From an uncultured Azospirillum sp. (GTDB lineage Bacteria > Pseudomonadota > Alphaproteobacteria > RF32 > CAG-239), in NCBI GenBank assembly GCA_902489795.1, contig CABUBU010000051.1, positions 1 through 6,095 on the forward strand: a DNA stretch of 6,095 bases, read 5' to 3'. Below, piece after piece: positions 1 through 5,579 of this stretch; the first letter of the stretch is position 1, and every line of letters begins with the position of its first letter. Under the pieces are notes generated by a model. It was given only the letters and a program-made list of their open reading frames with translations. It was not told the origin of the DNA and did not search any database. Both the position numbers and the translations under genes were made by a program.

Positions 1-63
1 TTGGGTAAAGCGGGAAAGAATCGGGAAAATGTTCGGACGTCGTAGGTTTTTGTTTTTACGGCA

Positions 64-96
64 TGAAAAAAAGCACCTTCCGGGAAAGGTGCTTTC
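64..96 (-). terminator. Intrinsic terminator of rpmB
   Basis: A perfect 10-bp stem (arms 70-79 and 86-95, loop 80-85) is followed on the minus strand by a run of T residues (complement of 65-70). It lies 24 nt past the rpmB stop codon, where a Rho-independent terminator is expected. On the plus strand only three T residues follow the stem, so it should work mainly for rpmB. Confidence 0.87.
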
Positions 97-119
97 AGGA
101 AATCTTATTGTATACAAAA

Positions 120-482
120 CTATTCAGCAGCTTTGGCAGCCTTTTTGGCAATACGGGCCGGAACGGCTTTTCTGGCAGCGGAAGCAGCCGGTTTGGCAGC
201 CGGGCCTTTTTTCTTGGCAACCGCTTTTTTGATTTTCAAAGCTTCTTCGCTGAGCTTGTTGCCGGAAGTAGATTCCAGATAAGAATCCAAACCGCCGTTG
301 TGCTCAATCGAACGCAAAGTTTTAGAGCAGATCTTCAGCTTGAAAACTTTGTTCAGAGCTTCGCTGAACAGAGAAACAACTTGCAGATTCGGCATAAAAC
401 GACGGCGGTTATGGTTGTTAGCATGGCTAACGCTGTTCCCGCTCATAACGCCGGTGCCGGTAATATCACATTTTTTAACCAT
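120..482 (-). CDS. rpmB: 50S ribosomal protein L28 (bL28)
   Basis: This 120-residue protein is bL28, a component of the large ribosomal subunit. The N-terminus (MVKKCDITGTGVMSGN, then SHANNHNRRRF) and the central LRSIEHNGGLDSYL segment (about residues 56-69) are family hallmarks; the latter matches the alphaproteobacterial form. The start at 482 is preferred over an in-frame ATG 21 nt upstream because the protein then begins at the conserved N-terminus and has a GAGGA ribosome binding site (complement of 491-495) 8 nt away. Alphaproteobacterial L28 is usually just under 100 residues. Here residues from about 86 onward form a low-complexity tail of Ala, Lys and Pro, probably disordered and RNA-contacting (inference). 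The gene is monocistronic as far as seen, with a promoter at 516-544 and a terminator at 64-96, and is divergent from the tRNA gene. Confidence 0.97.
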   Translation of the reverse strand: MVKKCDITGTGVMSGNSVSHANNHNRRRFMPNLQVVSLFSEALNKVFKLKICSKTLRSIEHNGGLDSYLESTSGNKLSEEALKIKKAVAKKKGPAAKPAASAARKAVPARIAKKAAKAAE

Positions 483-515
483 AATTTTATTCCTCAAAAA
501 CAAACTCGTTGCTTG

Positions 516-544
516 TTAATAGCCAGAGTTTGCGAAAAAGTCAA
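516..544 (-). promoter_or_regulatory. Sigma70-type promoter of rpmB
   Basis: On the minus strand a -35 box TTGACT (539-544) and a -10 box TATTAA (516-521) are separated by exactly 17 nt. This predicts a start near 508-510 and a short leader of about 27 nt that includes the GAGGA ribosome binding site. It is the best promoter match in the window, and its strength suits a ribosomal protein gene. Confidence 0.75.
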
Positions 545-569
545 GAATTATTTAATAAAATAAAAAAAA

Positions 570-598
570 TTGTAGCATTTTTTTTTGAAATGTATTAT
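570..598 (+). promoter_or_regulatory. Possible promoter of tRNA-Arg
   Basis: A -10-like TATTAT (593-598) is spaced 17 nt from a weak -35-like TTGTAG (570-575). It lies in an AT-rich stretch just upstream of the tRNA and would give a 5' leader of roughly 15-20 nt. The -35 matches only half the consensus and the whole stretch is AT-rich, so other hexamers are possible. The tRNA must have a promoter close by, since the gene to its left points away. Confidence 0.35.
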
Positions 599-621
599 TA
601 GTATCACGAACTGCAAATATT

Positions 622-698
622 GTACCCGTAGCTCAGCTGGATAGAGTGTTGGCCTCCGACGCCAAAGGTCATGGGTTCGAATCCCTTCGGGTACGCCA
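622..698 (+). tRNA. tRNA-Arg (anticodon CCG)
   Basis: A 77-nt cloverleaf can be folded by hand. The acceptor stem 622-628/688-694 has 7 pairs. The D-stem 631-634/644-647 closes with a G-T wobble. The anticodon stem 649-653/661-665 is perfect, with loop CTCCGAC giving anticodon CCG (656-658), which reads the Arg codon CGG. The variable loop has 5 nt, the T-loop is TTCGAAT, the discriminator is G and CCA is encoded (696-698). The T-stem (671-675/683-687) has one T-T mismatch, T672 against T686 (positions 50 and 64). An A at 686 would restore a perfect stem. T686 is also at the first base of the tandem repeat that follows, so the mismatch may be a scar of the repeat-forming event. CGG codons are used in the window's genes, so the tRNA is presumably needed. 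Confidence 0.97.
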
Positions 699-705
699 AT
701 TTATG

Positions 706-737
706 AAAAAACTCCCGCGTTTTGCCGGGAGTTTTTT
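706..737 (+). terminator. tRNA-Arg terminator, repeat copy 1
   Basis: The stem ACTCCCG (711-717) pairs with CGGGAGT (726-732). It is flanked by AAAAA on the left and TTTTT on the right, which extend the pairing and supply U-tracts on both strands. It starts 8 nt after the tRNA CCA end, so it is the first stop for the tRNA transcript. Confidence 0.88.
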
Positions 738-771
738 ATATGGCTTCCCTCAGGGTCGAACCCCGGGTTCT

Positions 772-837
772 CTCTCCGGCATCTAAATTCGCTGCGGTCG
801 CCGGTGCTTCCCTTGCTCATTAAGATGTTCCGGAGAG
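772..837. other. Imperfect inverted repeat within unit 1
   Basis: CTCTCCGGCATCT (772-784) is complementary to AGATG-TT-CCGGAGAG (823-837): 13 pairs with a 2-nt bulge enclosing about 38 nt. A compact palindrome, GAACCC-C-GGGTTC (758-770), lies just before it. The same structures recur 201 bp downstream (973-1038 and 959-971). Such pairing suggests the spacer is structured if transcribed, or that it derives from a palindromic repeat family. No Rfam class is recognised. Confidence 0.6.
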
Positions 838-845
838 CTTGCAGA

Positions 846-875
846 CGAAAACAACCGGAGCGTCGGTTGTTTTCG
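846..875. other. Perfect 12-bp hairpin within unit 1
   Basis: CGAAAACAACCG (846-857) and CGGTTGTTTTCG (864-875) are perfect inverted copies around a 6-nt loop, GAGCGT. The element recurs at 1047-1076 in unit 2. No U-tract follows directly on either strand, so it is not a typical intrinsic terminator. It might be an RNA stabiliser or processing signal, or part of a REP-like sequence; its function is unknown. Confidence 0.7.
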
Positions 876-906
876 CTTAGCGCTTCTTCGGGTACGCCAA
901 TTTATG

Positions 907-938
907 AAAAAACTCCCGCGTTTTGCCGGGAGTTTTTT
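907..938 (+). terminator. Terminator, repeat copy 2
   Basis: Exact copy, 201 bp downstream, of the hairpin at 706-737, again directly after a copy of the tRNA tail. It would act only on transcripts that read through the first terminator. Confidence 0.85.
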
Positions 939-1107
939 ATATGGCTTCCCTCAGGGTCGAACCCCGGGTTCTCTCTCCGGCATCTAAATTCGCTGCGGTC
1001 GCCGGTGCTTCCCTTGCTCATTAAGATGTTCCGGAGAGCTTGCAGACGAAAACAACCGGAGCGTCGGTTGTTTTCGCTTAGCGCTTCTTCGGGTACGCCA
1101 ATTTATG

Positions 1108-1139
1108 AAAAAACTCCCGCGTTTTGCCGGGAGTTTTTT
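1108..1139. terminator. Bidirectional terminator, repeat copy 3
   Basis: Third exact copy of the hairpin. Its A-tract and T-tract flanks make it symmetric, so on the minus strand it reads as stem plus TTTTTT. It is the nearest terminator downstream of the ribokinase stop codon at 1204, about 65 nt away. It probably ends both the ribokinase operon and residual tRNA read-through. Confidence 0.85.
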
Positions 1140-1203
1140 ATATGGCTTTTTCTTTCCGTAAAGTTTTTGCCGGAGCGGTATGCAATCGGCAGCGGTATAC
1201 GGT

Positions 1204-2130
1204 TTACGACAGGCAGCCGGCCGCGGGGAAATGCGCCAGTTCGCCGGCGTCGGGCATGGCTGGCGCGGCGCCTTTGCGGGTGACGCAGACGGCTGCGGCT
1301 CTAACCGCGGTTCTGACGCTTTCGCCGACGTCTTTTCCTTCTGCCAGTTTGGCGGCGAAAACTCCGGCAAAGCAGTCTCCGGCACCGACAGTGTCGACGG
1401 CCGGCACTTTGTAACTGTCGACGAACAGCATGTCTTTGCCGCCGGCAACCAGTGCGCCGCGGCTGCCGAGCGTGACGATTACGGTCTGTTCTGCGTCGGT
1501 TTTGAGTTTTTCGGCCGCGTCGGCGATTTTGCCGGTCGGCGTGTTTTCATCGACGTTTTCTCGGGAAAGGAACGACAGTTCGGTTTCGTTGACGATCAAA
1601 ATGTCCGTATTGCGGAATATTTCATCAGGGATCGGACAGACCGGCGAGGGGTTGAGAATCGTCCGGGCTCCGTACCTGCGGGCTTTGGCGAAAGCGTCGG
1701 CAACCGCGGCCGGCGGAATTTCAAACTGACAGACGATGACGTCGCCCGGGCTGACGGGCAGCTTTTTGACGTCTTCCGGACACACGTCGGCATTGCTGCC
1801 GGGGGCGACGACGATGGTGTTTTGTCCCCGTTCGTCGACGGTGATAAGAGCGATGCCGGAGTTTTTTTCGCTGCGGCGCAGACAGGAAATATCTATTTTG
1901 TGCCGGCGGACGAACGATGCCAGCTCATCGGCAAAAGAATCGCTGCCGAGACAGCCGGCGAGAATGACCTGGGTTCCGATTTTGGCGGCGGCAACCGCCT
2001 GGTTCAGTCCTTTGCCGCCGGGCAGATATTCGACTGAACGGGCGGCAACCGTTTCTCCCGTGTCGGGCAGTTTGTCCGTACGGGCGGTTATGTCCATGTT
2101 GACGCTGCCGACGACGATGACTTTGCTCAT
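1204..2130 (-). CDS. rbsK: Ribokinase (PfkB family)
   Basis: The predicted enzyme phosphorylates D-ribose with ATP to D-ribose 5-phosphate in the cytoplasm, feeding the pentose phosphate and nucleotide pathways. It has 308 residues, the usual ribokinase length. PfkB/ribokinase motifs appear in order: GSVNMD (8-13) and the sugar-binding GGKGLNQA (38-45), then NETE (181-184), TLGSRG (220-225), and the anion hole and catalytic base DTVGAGD (246-252, base D252). The C-terminal TRKGAAPAMP (284-293) fits the potassium-site region and closely resembles E. coli RbsK. The start at 2130 gives the family N-terminus and has AAGGAG (complement of 2137-2142) 6 nt upstream; the longer frame lacks support. 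It lies 20 nt after the exported-protein gene, presumably in one operon. No ribose transporter or rbsD is visible. A related sugar or nucleoside kinase is possible, but the motif match to ribokinase is strong. Confidence 0.93.
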   Translation of the reverse strand: MSKVIVVGSVNMDITARTDKLPDTGETVAARSVEYLPGGKGLNQAVAAAKIGTQVILAGCLGSDSFADELASFVRRHKIDISCLRRSEKNSGIALITVDERGQNTIVVAPGSNADVCPEDVKKLPVSPGDVIVCQFEIPPAAVADAFAKARRYGARTILNPSPVCPIPDEIFRNTDILIVNETELSFLSRENVDENTPTGKIADAAEKLKTDAEQTVIVTLGSRGALVAGGKDMLFVDSYKVPAVDTVGAGDCFAGVFAAKLAEGKDVGESVRTAVRAAAVCVTRKGAAPAMPDAGELAHFPAAGCLS

Positions 2131-2150
2131 GTTTTTCTCCTTGACGTATT

Positions 2151-3773
2151 TTAATAATATACAAGCATGGGGGTAAACTTGCACAACTGTTTTAATTCTT
2201 TTTTCCCGTTTTCCTTTGTGACGGCTTCAAAAAGAGCGAGAAGTTTTTGCTCTTGTTCAACCAGCAGATAGTTTTTGCCGTTGATGCCGACAATAGATTT
2301 GCGGGCGCCGCGGCAGGTCATTTCCCGGAAAAACAGGTTGATGTCGAATTTTCCCGTTTGCGGATAATAGACGACGGGATAGGTTTCTGAACAGCCGTAA
2401 CCGACGCCGCGGTCAAAATCGGCGTAGAGCAGGATTTCTTTTTGTCCGTCGTTGTCGGCGTCGAGGTTGAGCAGTTCGTTGCGGGCAGTCAGCCAGTTGA
2501 AGCCGCGGAGGGGAAAGACCCATCCGTCGCCGGTGGCGGCGAAACACTTCCGGAGAACGGCACTTTTGGACGAATTGTCAAAGGATGCGATCGTGTAAGA
2601 ATGGGTTTGGAGTTTTGTCTCGGAAACCAGAAAATTGCACAGGTTGATTTTGAATTTTTCCTTTTCGGCGGGGGTAAAAGTTTCGTTCACCGTCCGCGGC
2701 CGGTAAACGACGTATTGTTTGTTTACGATCCGGCGGCAGAGAGAGGCGTCGGTTTTCAATTGTTCCTCATAGGCGGAAACTTTTTCGGGCGACAGAAAAC
2801 AGACGTGGGAAAAGCCCTGCCGCAGGTCAAAACGGAAAATACGGTATTCGTCCGTATTTTGGCTGACAAGATATATGTCGTTGTTGTATTTTACCAGTTT
2901 TCCGGTCCAAAAGCGATAGGTTGGCAGCTCAATTTCGACGGTTTTGCCGTCTTGATCCGCTTCCAGAAAGAACCGGTTGCTTTCAACGTGTTCCCCGCTG
3001 AAGTCAGCTGTTTTTTTGAGACGGAATCTTTCCGGGCCGGGTGTGTCCAGATTGATAAAAATCGGATAATAAAGAGTACCGTTGATAATACGCGAATCAT
3101 AGTATTCAGGCAGCTCATAAACCTTGTTTTCGGCCAGCTCCCGGCACAGGGGAGAATTTTGCGGCGTGTAAAAGAAAAGGTTTTCTGCTTCTTGATCCGC
3201 CGCATATTGTCCGTATTGTTCAATATAGTCTTTTATCCGCTGTTGTTCGGTAGTTTCTTCGGCCGGCACGGTTGTTCCCCTGCCGCCGGCCGCGGAGAAA
3301 CGGGCAATATTGCTTCTAATGTTGTCTTCGTTGACAAAGGCGACGTTGTAATAAGCCTGAAGCTTTTCCCGATAATCCCCGTCAGCCGGGTTCCGGGGAA
3401 AGGAAAACAGCGGCAGCACCGGATGCAGGTTGATTTCCGGTCCGTCGGAACGGCGGGAGATTTCTTCGATTTGCCGCATCTTTTGTTCGAGGGTTGCAAA
3501 TTTTTCCGGGCGGCGGATGCCGAGATAATTTCGGAGAATGATTTTTTGTTTGTACGGCAAAGCGGACAGTTCGATTTGTTCGGCAATTTTTTGCTTTTCG
3601 TCCGCGGAAAAAGTGGGAGCATGATAAATAATGTCCTTGATTTCCCATGCGTCCGGACGCTCTTGCTTCAGTTCCGTTTCTATCCGGGCAAAAGCTTCCG
3701 GGGTTTTCTCCTCTGCCCGGGCGGCGGGAGAGAGCAGGGCGGCAAGAAGTAAAATCAGGGTTATATTGCGCAT
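2151..3773 (-). CDS. Exported protein of unknown function
   Basis: I do not recognise a family for this 540-residue protein. It starts with a clear Sec signal peptide: MRN, a hydrophobic core at residues 4-14, and a probable cleavage after ARA at residue 20. The mature part should therefore be periplasmic or secreted. Residues 21-110 are charged and probably helical. Residues about 220-540 are rich in aromatic residues and beta-type segments, suggesting a beta-rich or propeller-like fold (inference). A DADNDGQKE motif (438-446) has the DxDxDGxxE spacing of FG-GAP/VCBS or EF-hand-like calcium loops. All eight cysteines (210, 325, 346, 379, 410, 461, 487, 531) are in the mature region, so disulfides are possible. 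The ribosome binding site is weak (GAAAG, complement of 3783-3787). Rich antisense open frames here are by-products of codon usage. It is the first gene of an apparent operon with ribokinase, but nothing in it indicates sugar binding. Confidence 0.9.
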   Translation of the reverse strand: MRNITLILLLAALLSPAARAEEKTPEAFARIETELKQERPDAWEIKDIIYHAPTFSADEKQKIAEQIELSALPYKQKIILRNYLGIRRPEKFATLEQKMRQIEEISRRSDGPEINLHPVLPLFSFPRNPADGDYREKLQAYYNVAFVNEDNIRSNIARFSAAGGRGTTVPAEETTEQQRIKDYIEQYGQYAADQEAENLFFYTPQNSPLCRELAENKVYELPEYYDSRIINGTLYYPIFINLDTPGPERFRLKKTADFSGEHVESNRFFLEADQDGKTVEIELPTYRFWTGKLVKYNNDIYLVSQNTDEYRIFRFDLRQGFSHVCFLSPEKVSAYEEQLKTDASLCRRIVNKQYVVYRPRTVNETFTPAEKEKFKINLCNFLVSETKLQTHSYTIASFDNSSKSAVLRKCFAATGDGWVFPLRGFNWLTARNELLNLDADNDGQKEILLYADFDRGVGYGCSETYPVVYYPQTGKFDINLFFREMTCRGARKSIVGINGKNYLLVEQEQKLLALFEAVTKENGKKELKQLCKFTPMLVYY

Positions 3774-3866
3774 GTTCGTTTTCTTTCGGATAATTGTCCG
3801 TTTTTTTCATTTTTGCCCTTTTGCCGCTGTTTGGCAAGCAAAATCGGCCGGCAGAAAAGAGACAAA

Positions 3867-3894
3867 TTGAATTTGCGGTTGTCGGGCTTATATT
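3867..3894 (+). promoter_or_regulatory. Likely promoter of the alpha/beta hydrolase gene
   Basis: TTGAAT (3867-3872) and TATATT (3889-3894) are separated by 16 nt and lie in the divergent intergenic region. The predicted start near 3901 gives a leader of about 30 nt that contains the AAGGAGA ribosome binding site. The geometry and the -10 sequence are the same as at the ArsR-type gene's promoter. No convincing promoter was seen for the gene on the other side. Confidence 0.5.
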
Positions 3895-3929
3895 TGTTTG
3901 CGGAAAAATTTTTCATAAGGAGAAAAAAT

Positions 3930-4934
3930 ATGGCACGGGCAAGACTGATGAAAAAGGAAAAAAGTTTTATCGACGAATTGGCGAAAAAGGGGGGCAGGCC
4001 TTTGTACGAACTGACGCCGGCGGCGGCGCGGCAGGTGCTCGCCGACGTGCAGAGTGACGGAAAGGCGGATGTTGCGGATATGGCTGCGGAGAGGACGGAA
4101 ATTGAAACCGTCGACGGGCGGAAGATGACGGTTGAAATCGTTCGTCCGACGGAAGCGAAAGGCGCTTTGCCGGTTGTTTTTTATATTCACGGCGGCGGCT
4201 GGGTGATGGGCAGCGACAAAACCCACGAGCGGCTGATCAGGGCGCTGGCGGAAGAAAGCGGGGCGGCGGTGGTTTTTCCGGTTTATAAGAACGCGCCGGA
4301 AAACGGTTTTCCGCAGATGACGGAAGAATTGTTCGCGGTACTGAAGCATGTTGCCGAAAACGGCGGGCGGTTGGGACTTGATACGGAGCGGCTGGCTCTG
4401 GCGGGCGACAGCGTCGGCGGCAACATGGCAATGGCTTTGGCTTTAAAGGCCAAAACCGCCGGATTTGTACCGAAGATAAGGTTTATGCTGCTGTTTTATC
4501 CGGTGGCGGTGGCCGCTTTTGAAACCGAATCTTACCGGGACTTTGCCGACGGTCCGTGGCTGACGAAAAAGGCGATGGAATGGTTCTGGGACGCCTATAC
4601 GACTGATCCGGCGGCGCGCAACGGCATTTTGGCCAGTCCGCTGAAGGCATCGGCGGAAGAATTGCGCGGGCTGCCTCCGGCACTGGTGATTACCGCCGAA
4701 AACGACGTTTTGCGCGACGAAGGAGAAGAACTGGCGCGGCGGCTTGACGATGCCGGCGTGGAAACGGCTTCGGTCCGTTTTAACGGAACGATTCATGATT
4801 TTGTGATGTTAAACGCTCTGGCGGATTCGGCTCCTTCGCAAACGGCGCTGCTGCTGGCCGCGGCGCGGCTGAAACAGGTTCTCGGCGGCTGGAGAAAAAA
4901 TCAGAACAGCGATTTGTCGGTAAGCGAATCGTAG
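3930..4934 (+). CDS. Alpha/beta hydrolase, HSL-type esterase/lipase (family IV)
   Basis: The predicted enzyme hydrolyses carboxylic ester bonds; the natural substrate is unknown. It has 334 residues and no signal peptide, so is probably cytoplasmic. Hormone-sensitive-lipase hallmarks are present: the oxyanion-hole HGGG (87-90), a YxxAPE-like YKNAPE segment (119-124), the nucleophile elbow GDSVGG (159-164, Ser161), the acid in ENDVLRDEG (Asp259), and His289 in IHDF, where HGF is usual. The catalytic triad is therefore intact. The first 55 residues form a helical cap of the kind this family uses to cover the active site. The start at 3930 has a strong ribosome binding site (AAGGAGA, 3917-3923); an upstream in-frame ATG at 3813 lacks one and adds a non-family extension. 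Its 3' end overlaps the convergent ArsR-type gene by 34 bp, so the last residues are encoded opposite that gene. Confidence 0.92.
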   Translation: MARARLMKKEKSFIDELAKKGGRPLYELTPAAARQVLADVQSDGKADVADMAAERTEIETVDGRKMTVEIVRPTEAKGALPVVFYIHGGGWVMGSDKTHERLIRALAEESGAAVVFPVYKNAPENGFPQMTEELFAVLKHVAENGGRLGLDTERLALAGDSVGGNMAMALALKAKTAGFVPKIRFMLLFYPVAVAAFETESYRDFADGPWLTKKAMEWFWDAYTTDPAARNGILASPLKASAEELRGLPPALVITAENDVLRDEGEELARRLDDAGVETASVRFNGTIHDFVMLNALADSAPSQTALLLAAARLKQVLGGWRKNQNSDLSVSES

Positions 4935-5554
4935 CGTTTGCGGATACATTCGATGCAGGTTTTGTGCACGCCTTTGGTAATGCTGTAAATGATGAAACGT
5001 CCCTGCCGGCAGGCGGTAACGAAACCGTCGTCGCGCAGGCGTTTTAAGTATTGGGAAACCTTGATCTGTTCGCAGCCGATGCCGTCGATGATGCCGCTGA
5101 CGCTTTGCGGGCCGTTTAAGGTCAGATATTCGAGGATACGCATTTTGTCGTAGTTGGCAAACAACTTGATACGGTTGGCCGCCATCATGGTATAGTCTGC
5201 CGGCAGCATCCGCTTGCAGTCGTCGCGCAGGTACTGATAGTCGTCGGTCATGAAGCCGTAGAGCTTGCGCAGGCAAGTGAAAACGCTGGCCGGATATTCT
5301 TCGCAGATGTCGTAGTAAATAAAAATGCCCCGGCGTTTGGTTTTGACCAGGCTGGCATCGCGCATTTTGCGCAGGCTTTGCGAAACGGCGACCTGTTCCT
5401 CGTCAAGAGCTTTGGTGATGGCTGAAACCGAGGAACTGCCGTTGACGTCCAGATGTTCCAATATGCGAAGCCTTAAAGGGTGGGCGATATAGGAAATGCC
5501 CCTGACCGCTTTTTTCATGATTTCCGTCGGCAGCTGCCGTTGCTGTTCCGTCAT
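4901..5554 (-). CDS. Transcriptional regulator with two tandem ArsR-type HTH domains
   Basis: This 217-residue protein contains two copies of a winged helix-turn-helix domain of ArsR type, exactly 109 residues apart with no gaps. Matching pairs are RILEHL (30-35)/RILEYL (139-144), SVSAI (42-46)/SVSGI (151-155), recognition helix VSQSLRKMRD (57-66)/VSQYLKRLRD (166-175), and wing IFIYYDI/RFIIYSI. Ordinary ArsR proteins have about 100 residues and dimerise; here one chain could mimic a dimer (inference). Cysteines lie at 84, 94, 113, 161, 182, 200 and 203, and C94 and C203 occupy equivalent positions. No standard ELCVC metal site is seen, so the signal is unknown. The start at 5554 has only a weak ribosome binding site (GGGA); Met13 is an alternative. 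The gene has its own promoter, converges on the hydrolase gene with a 34-bp overlap, and might regulate itself or neighbours. Confidence 0.9.
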   Translation of the reverse strand: MTEQQRQLPTEIMKKAVRGISYIAHPLRLRILEHLDVNGSSSVSAITKALDEEQVAVSQSLRKMRDASLVKTKRRGIFIYYDICEEYPASVFTCLRKLYGFMTDDYQYLRDDCKRMLPADYTMMAANRIKLFANYDKMRILEYLTLNGPQSVSGIIDGIGCEQIKVSQYLKRLRDDGFVTACRQGRFIIYSITKGVHKTCIECIRKRYDSLTDKSLF

Positions 5555-5579
5555 TTTTTTCCCGTTTGTTTTTTGTTTT

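Larger units (their letters stand above)
685..1148 (+). repeat. 201-bp tandem repeat starting in the tRNA-Arg 3' end
   Basis: Two complete units (685-885 and 886-1086) are identical base for base, and a third partial unit of about 62 bp (1087-1148) follows. Each begins with CTTCGGGTACGCCA, the last 14 nt of the tRNA gene. The order in each unit is tRNA tail, hairpin terminator, then about 140 bp of structured non-coding DNA. The tRNA tail plus terminator therefore occurs three times and the 140-bp filler twice. The third copy ends at TATGGCTT (1141-1148), after which the sequence diverges; the remaining 1149-1203 up to the ribokinase stop holds nothing I recognise. The layout parallels E. coli tyrT, where a 178-bp repeat containing the tRNA-Tyr 3' end occurs about three times. 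Unequal recombination between short copies of the tRNA tail, or integration at the tRNA 3' end, could produce it. The repeat itself is certain; its origin and role are inference. Confidence 0.98.

Noticed and set aside
1..45. Possible 3' end of a plus-strand gene ending in TAG at 43-45 upstream of the hairpin at 64-96
   Set aside because: Only 14 codons are visible, they match nothing recognisable, and another frame is open too. The hairpin has a proper U-tract only for the opposite strand. Not enough to call.
63..563. Plus-strand frame of 166 codons over rpmB
   Set aside because: It is antisense to a clear L28 gene, and it starts inside the terminator hairpin.
741..775. Second tRNA or tRNA remnant on the minus strand of the repeat (T-arm-like GGGTTCGACCC and a CCA-like end)
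   Set aside because: The distance from the T-loop-like motif to the CCA-like end is about 3 nt too short, the T-stem does not pair in register, and no acceptor, D or anticodon arm can be folded. Probably chance, although a decayed fragment cannot be excluded.
685..1148. CRISPR array
   Set aside because: The units are contiguous 201-bp tandem copies without unique spacers, and no cas gene is nearby.
685..1148. Integrated genomic island at the tRNA
   Set aside because: Although the tRNA tail is repeated as at an att site, no integrase or cargo gene lies between the copies; the spacer is only about 140 bp. Kept only as one hypothesis in the findings.
1180..2037. Long plus-strand frame of 285 codons
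   Set aside because: It is antisense to ribokinase, whose motifs are unmistakable, and reads as a low-complexity Gly/Asp/Phe shadow.
2442..3752. Long open plus-strand frame of 436 codons
   Set aside because: It lies wholly antisense to the exported-protein gene, lacks a ribosome binding site, and shows the Phe/Val/Gly-rich composition of a complementary-strand shadow. The minus-strand frame has a signal peptide and normal composition.
3813..3929. N-terminal extension of the hydrolase from an upstream ATG
   Set aside because: No ribosome binding site precedes it, it would span the likely promoter, and the extension is not family-like. The ATG at 3930 has a strong AAGGAGA.
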